DNA of 7,638 nt from a bacterium (lineage in GTDB: Bacteria; JAMCPX01). The stretch lies in assembly GCA_021800575.1 (NCBI GenBank), contig JAJYYW010000059.1, forward strand, positions 1-7,638, written 5' to 3'. Made by a program: the position numbers and the translations under genes. The notes under the pieces were generated by a model. It was not told the DNA's origin, did not search any database, and worked only from the letters and a program-made list of their open reading frames with translations. This document shows, one piece after another, positions 5,048 to 7,638 of this stretch (position 1 is the stretch's first letter; each line of letters begins with the position of its first letter).

Positions 5048-6436
5048 ATGATCTCGCATATTCTGATGCCCAAGCTTGGGCTGGTGATGAAAAAAGGCAA
5101 GGTTATCAAGTGGTATAAACTGGTTGGGGAGCAGGTTGTGGCAGGAGAGCCGCTGTTTCAGATATCAACGGAGAAAGTCACCATTGATGTTGAAGCCAAG
5201 AACTCAGGGTATGTCAGGATCATCTATGCAGCACCCGGCGCGATTGTACCGGTGTCCGGTATTGTTGGACTCCTGGGTGACAAAGATGAGCCGCTTCCTG
5301 ATATGAAACCGCCGGTGTACGAGATCGACAAAAAAGGTATCGTTGAAGCCGCAGCGTCAGCGGGTGCTCAGACGGACACGGTTCCTGCGCCTGGTGCAGC
5401 AATGGCACACGAGGTCAAGGCAAGTCCTGCGGCGAAAAAACTCGCACGGGAAAAGGGTATCGATATAGCGCAGGTGAAAGGCACCGGACCCGGAGGAAGG
5501 ATAACCGAGGCGGACGTCCTCAATCATTCGGCCGAAAGCCCTGCCGCAGCTGCAGGTAAACAATCCGTGCCTGCACAGGGACATGACACCGGTGCGATCC
5601 CCGCAACACCGTATGCACGCAAGATTGCCGCAGAGCGCGCTGTTCCGCTGGAACAGGTCGCACAGCAGGCCGGGGACCGGAAACTCTACGCGCAGGACGT
5701 CGCGGGTTTTGACCGGCAGTCCGCTGATGCCGTCCCGACCGCCCCGGGAGAGCAGTCCACTCTGCTGCCGATGACCGACATCCGGAGCGCGGTGGCGGAG
5801 CGTATGAGCTATAGCGCACGTACCGTTGCACCGGTTACGCTCGGCATGGAGGTCGTTGCCGAAGAGCTGCTGAAGCTCAAGAGCGCACTGGCCCTGCTGT
5901 ACCCCTCGGACAAGATCACGATCAACGATATCCTGGTGAAGCTGGTCGCCATGGCATTGAAGAAACATCCGCTGGCGAATGCGTCACTCGAGGAGAACGG
6001 TATCAGGGTTTACAACGTTGTCCACATGGGCATCGGCGTTGCCATCGAGGGCGGGTTGATCGTGCCGGCGATAGCCGATGCGGACCGAAGGAGCATCGTT
6101 CAGATATCCAGGGAATCGAAGGATCTGATCCAGCGGGCGAAAACCGGCAAGCTGACGTATGAAGAGATGTCCCGGGGCACCTTTACGCTGACCAATCTCG
6201 GTGCGTACGGTATTGACATGTTCACGCCCATCATCAACCCGCCGCAGTCCGCGACACTCGGGGTCGGCAGGATCGTGAAGAAGCCCTGGGTCGTGAACGA
6301 TGCAATCGCCGCGACGTCCACGATGGTCCTCAGTCTCACCTTTGACCACCGGGTTATCGACGGTGCACCGGCAGCCCAGTGCCTGACCACGATAAAACAG
6401 TACATAGAAAACCCGTACGTGGTGCTGGGAGTCTGA
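5048..6436 (+). CDS. Dihydrolipoyl acyltransferase E2, one lipoyl domain and two peripheral-subunit-binding domains
   Basis: This 462-residue core subunit transfers the acyl group from lipoamide to CoA. Residues 1-78 form one lipoyl domain with the attachment lysine K43 in STEKVTIDVEA. A linker rich in Ala and Pro leads to a canonical E3/E1-binding domain, ASPAAKKLAREKGIDI then GTGPGGRITEADVL (125-158). After a second Ala/Pro linker comes a degenerate copy, ATPYARKIAAERAVPLEQVA (186-205), ending in YAQDVAGF. The catalytic domain (about 237-462) has FTLTNLGAYGIDMFTPIINP and the active-site motif DHRVIDGA with H434 and D438. Start is three bases after the E1 beta stop with a weak GGGA, so translation is probably coupled. 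The acyl group cannot be read from the sequence; acoC or pdhC are candidate names. Confidence 0.93.
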   Translation: MISHILMPKLGLVMKKGKVIKWYKLVGEQVVAGEPLFQISTEKVTIDVEAKNSGYVRIIYAAPGAIVPVSGIVGLLGDKDEPLPDMKPPVYEIDKKGIVEAAASAGAQTDTVPAPGAAMAHEVKASPAAKKLAREKGIDIAQVKGTGPGGRITEADVLNHSAESPAAAAGKQSVPAQGHDTGAIPATPYARKIAAERAVPLEQVAQQAGDRKLYAQDVAGFDRQSADAVPTAPGEQSTLLPMTDIRSAVAERMSYSARTVAPVTLGMEVVAEELLKLKSALALLYPSDKITINDILVKLVAMALKKHPLANASLEENGIRVYNVVHMGIGVAIEGGLIVPAIADADRRSIVQISRESKDLIQRAKTGKLTYEEMSRGTFTLTNLGAYGIDMFTPIINPPQSATLGVGRIVKKPWVVNDAIAATSTMVLSLTFDHRVIDGAPAAQCLTTIKQYIENPYVVLGV

Positions 6437-6444
6437 GTACGATG

Positions 6445-6475
6445 CGGAGTATCGGGGTAAAAAAAACGGAGTATC
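6445..6475 (+). repeat. 9-bp direct repeat in the E2-E3 gap containing a duplicated SD-like GGAG
   Basis: CGGAGTATC occurs at 6445-6453 and 6467-6475, separated by a stretch that includes eight As. The second copy supplies the GGAG (6468-6471) seven bases before the ATG of the E3 gene. The first copy lies just after another ATG at 6442. Probably a small duplication, possibly without function. Confidence 0.5.
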
Positions 6476-6478
6476 ACT

Positions 6479-7638
6479 ATGGATTATGATGTCTGTATCA
6501 TCGGGGGAGGGCCTGCAGGATACCTGGCAGGCATACGTGCGGCACAGCTCGGCGCAAAGGCCGTGGTCATTGAAATGGACAAGCTCGGCGGGGTGTGTAC
6601 AAACCGCGGATGCATACCGACCAAGTCAATGCTCGAAGTCGTGTCACCAATCCTGTCGTCCAGCAAATGGAACGATATGGGTCTCGAGGTACAGACGAAA
6701 CTGAACCTCGGCCAGGTCCTGTCAAGGACGCACGATGTCGTGGGCTACATACGCGCAGGCATCCGCGCACTGCTCGATGCGCAGAAGGTCCGTGTTATCA
6801 AGGGCAGGGCGCAGTTCGTGGACCGGTCCACCGTCAGGATAAACGGACGGGATGCTATAAACGCACGGTTTATGCTGGTTGCAACCGGATCCATCCCTGC
6901 CGTTCCTCCCATCGAGGGTATCGGTCTTGAAGGTGTCCTGTCGAGCGACGGATTGTTTGACCTCAAGGAGATCCCCGAAAACGTCGCTATTATCGGCGGC
7001 GGTGCCATTGGCATCGAGTATGCAACGATCCTGAAGGCGTTCGGTGCGAAGAAGGTTGTTATCGTAGAATTTATGGACAGGCTCCTGCCCCTGATGGATC
7101 CCGGCCTGAGCGCCTTTGAAAAGAGCACACTCGAGGACATGGGCATCGAGGTTATTCTGTCCGGCAGGGCGACTGCCCTGTCAGCATCGGACAAAGGGAT
7201 CGGGATCGCGATCGAGGCGACCCCGGGCAGTGCCGCATCGGCCGGGCGTACCCTCAACGTTGACAAGGTGTTTGTCGTGACCGGCCGCACGCCGAACACA
7301 GCAGGACTCGGTCTGGAGTCCATTGGCGTGTCGTTATCAAAAGGCTGGATCGACGTGAACATGGCACTGCTGACGAGCATCGATACGATCTATGCTGCGG
7401 GGGACGTCAACGGTATCAGGCTGCTCGCTCATGCAGCGTTCCACCAGGGCATGATAGCGGTCGAGAACATGCTCGGCGCACGCACAATCTTTGATCCGTC
7501 CCTCGTACCGTCTGTCGTTTATTCGAAGCCCCCTGTCGCACAGGTCGGCATGGACGAACAATCAGCGAAGAAAGCCGGGTTCGATGTCAGGACCGGGGTA
7601 TTCGATCTCGGAGGCAGTCCGATGGCGCTTGTTCACGG
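6479..7638 (+). CDS. lpdA: Dihydrolipoamide dehydrogenase (E3), partial at right edge
   Basis: This FAD-dependent enzyme reoxidises dihydrolipoamide on E2 with NAD+. The 386 residues present begin DYDVCIIGGGPAGYLAGIRA, the FAD-binding dinucleotide fold. They contain the redox-active disulfide GGVCTNRGCIPTKS (C40 and C45), the LVATGS loop (about 133-138), the NAD-binding GGGAIGIEYA (173-182) and the second FAD motif YAAGD (305-309). These are followed by LLAHAAFHQG in place of the common LAHxAxxEG. The start of the dimerisation domain (VVYSKPPVAQVG) is visible, but its catalytic His-Glu pair lies beyond the window; family length is about 450-475. There is no N-terminal lipoyl domain, unlike some acetoin-operon E3s. 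GGAG (6468-6471) precedes ATG 6479 by seven bases. As the last visible gene of the operon it should serve this complex specifically. Confidence 0.94.
   Translation, partial: MDYDVCIIGGGPAGYLAGIRAAQLGAKAVVIEMDKLGGVCTNRGCIPTKSMLEVVSPILSSSKWNDMGLEVQTKLNLGQVLSRTHDVVGYIRAGIRALLDAQKVRVIKGRAQFVDRSTVRINGRDAINARFMLVATGSIPAVPPIEGIGLEGVLSSDGLFDLKEIPENVAIIGGGAIGIEYATILKAFGAKKVVIVEFMDRLLPLMDPGLSAFEKSTLEDMGIEVILSGRATALSASDKGIGIAIEATPGSAASAGRTLNVDKVFVVTGRTPNTAGLGLESIGVSLSKGWIDVNMALLTSIDTIYAAGDVNGIRLLAHAAFHQGMIAVENMLGARTIFDPSLVPSVVYSKPPVAQVGMDEQSAKKAGFDVRTGVFDLGGSPMALVH

Noticed and set aside
5357..5968. 203-codon minus-strand open frame within the E2 gene
   Set aside because: It is a shadow of GC-rich codon usage opposite well-supported E2 coding sequence, with a product of Arg/Cys-rich low-likelihood composition.
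6745..7380. 211-codon minus-strand open frame within the E3 gene
   Set aside because: It is opposite the NAD-binding and FAD motifs of E3, with Ser/Pro/Arg-rich translation and no domain.

Overview
The window reads as ordinary bacterial chromosome of moderate GC content, apart from two very AT-rich patches. No rRNA, tRNA, CRISPR array or transposase gene was seen. The dense operon with strong Shine-Dalgarno (SD) sites, the TGTCATTCCC...GGGAATCCAG-type dispersed inverted repeat and the RATTMAA heptamer tracts suggest an anaerobic or sediment lineage such as Desulfobacterota (Deltaproteobacteria) or Nitrospirota. That assignment is inference from general impression; no marker gene in the window settles it.

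Region 1 (1-1349) holds a divergent pair. A diacylglycerol/sphingosine kinase-family lipid kinase lies on the minus strand and runs off the left edge. A TVP38/TMEM64 (VTT/DedA-like) membrane protein lies on the plus strand. Only 57 bp separate them. Region 2 (1350-1682) has no gene. It holds two AAA-loop hairpins flanking a roughly 106-bp inverted-repeat element, followed by an AT-rich leader of the next gene.

Region 3 (1683-7638) is one co-directional gene set: an IclR-family regulator, a small SCP2 (sterol carrier)-fold protein, then the whole of a 2-oxoacid dehydrogenase complex. The complex genes encode E1 alpha, E1 beta, a lipoyl E2 acyltransferase with two peripheral-subunit-binding domains, and E3 dihydrolipoamide dehydrogenase (cut by the right edge). 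Gaps are short (45 bp, a 4-bp overlap region with the start set by an internal SD, 3 bp, 42 bp). The exception is a 114-bp AT-rich repeat array between E1 alpha and E1 beta.

E1 would decarboxylate a 2-oxoacid, or cleave acetoin, with thiamine diphosphate. E2 would carry the acyl group on its lipoyl lysine and pass it to CoA, and E3 would reoxidise the lipoamide with NAD+. The short E1 alpha with its STHRGH motif resembles the acetoin/pyruvate-type enzymes more than long branched-chain E1 alphas, but the sequence does not fix the substrate. The IclR regulator probably controls the operon it leads. The SCP2 protein is the unusual member, because it suggests a lipid- or acyl-CoA-like ligand in or near the pathway. 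The most distinctive observations are the SCP2/IclR context, the second degenerate E3-binding domain, and the shared RATTMAA heptamer tracts, one of which has become the C-terminal coding sequence of the regulator.
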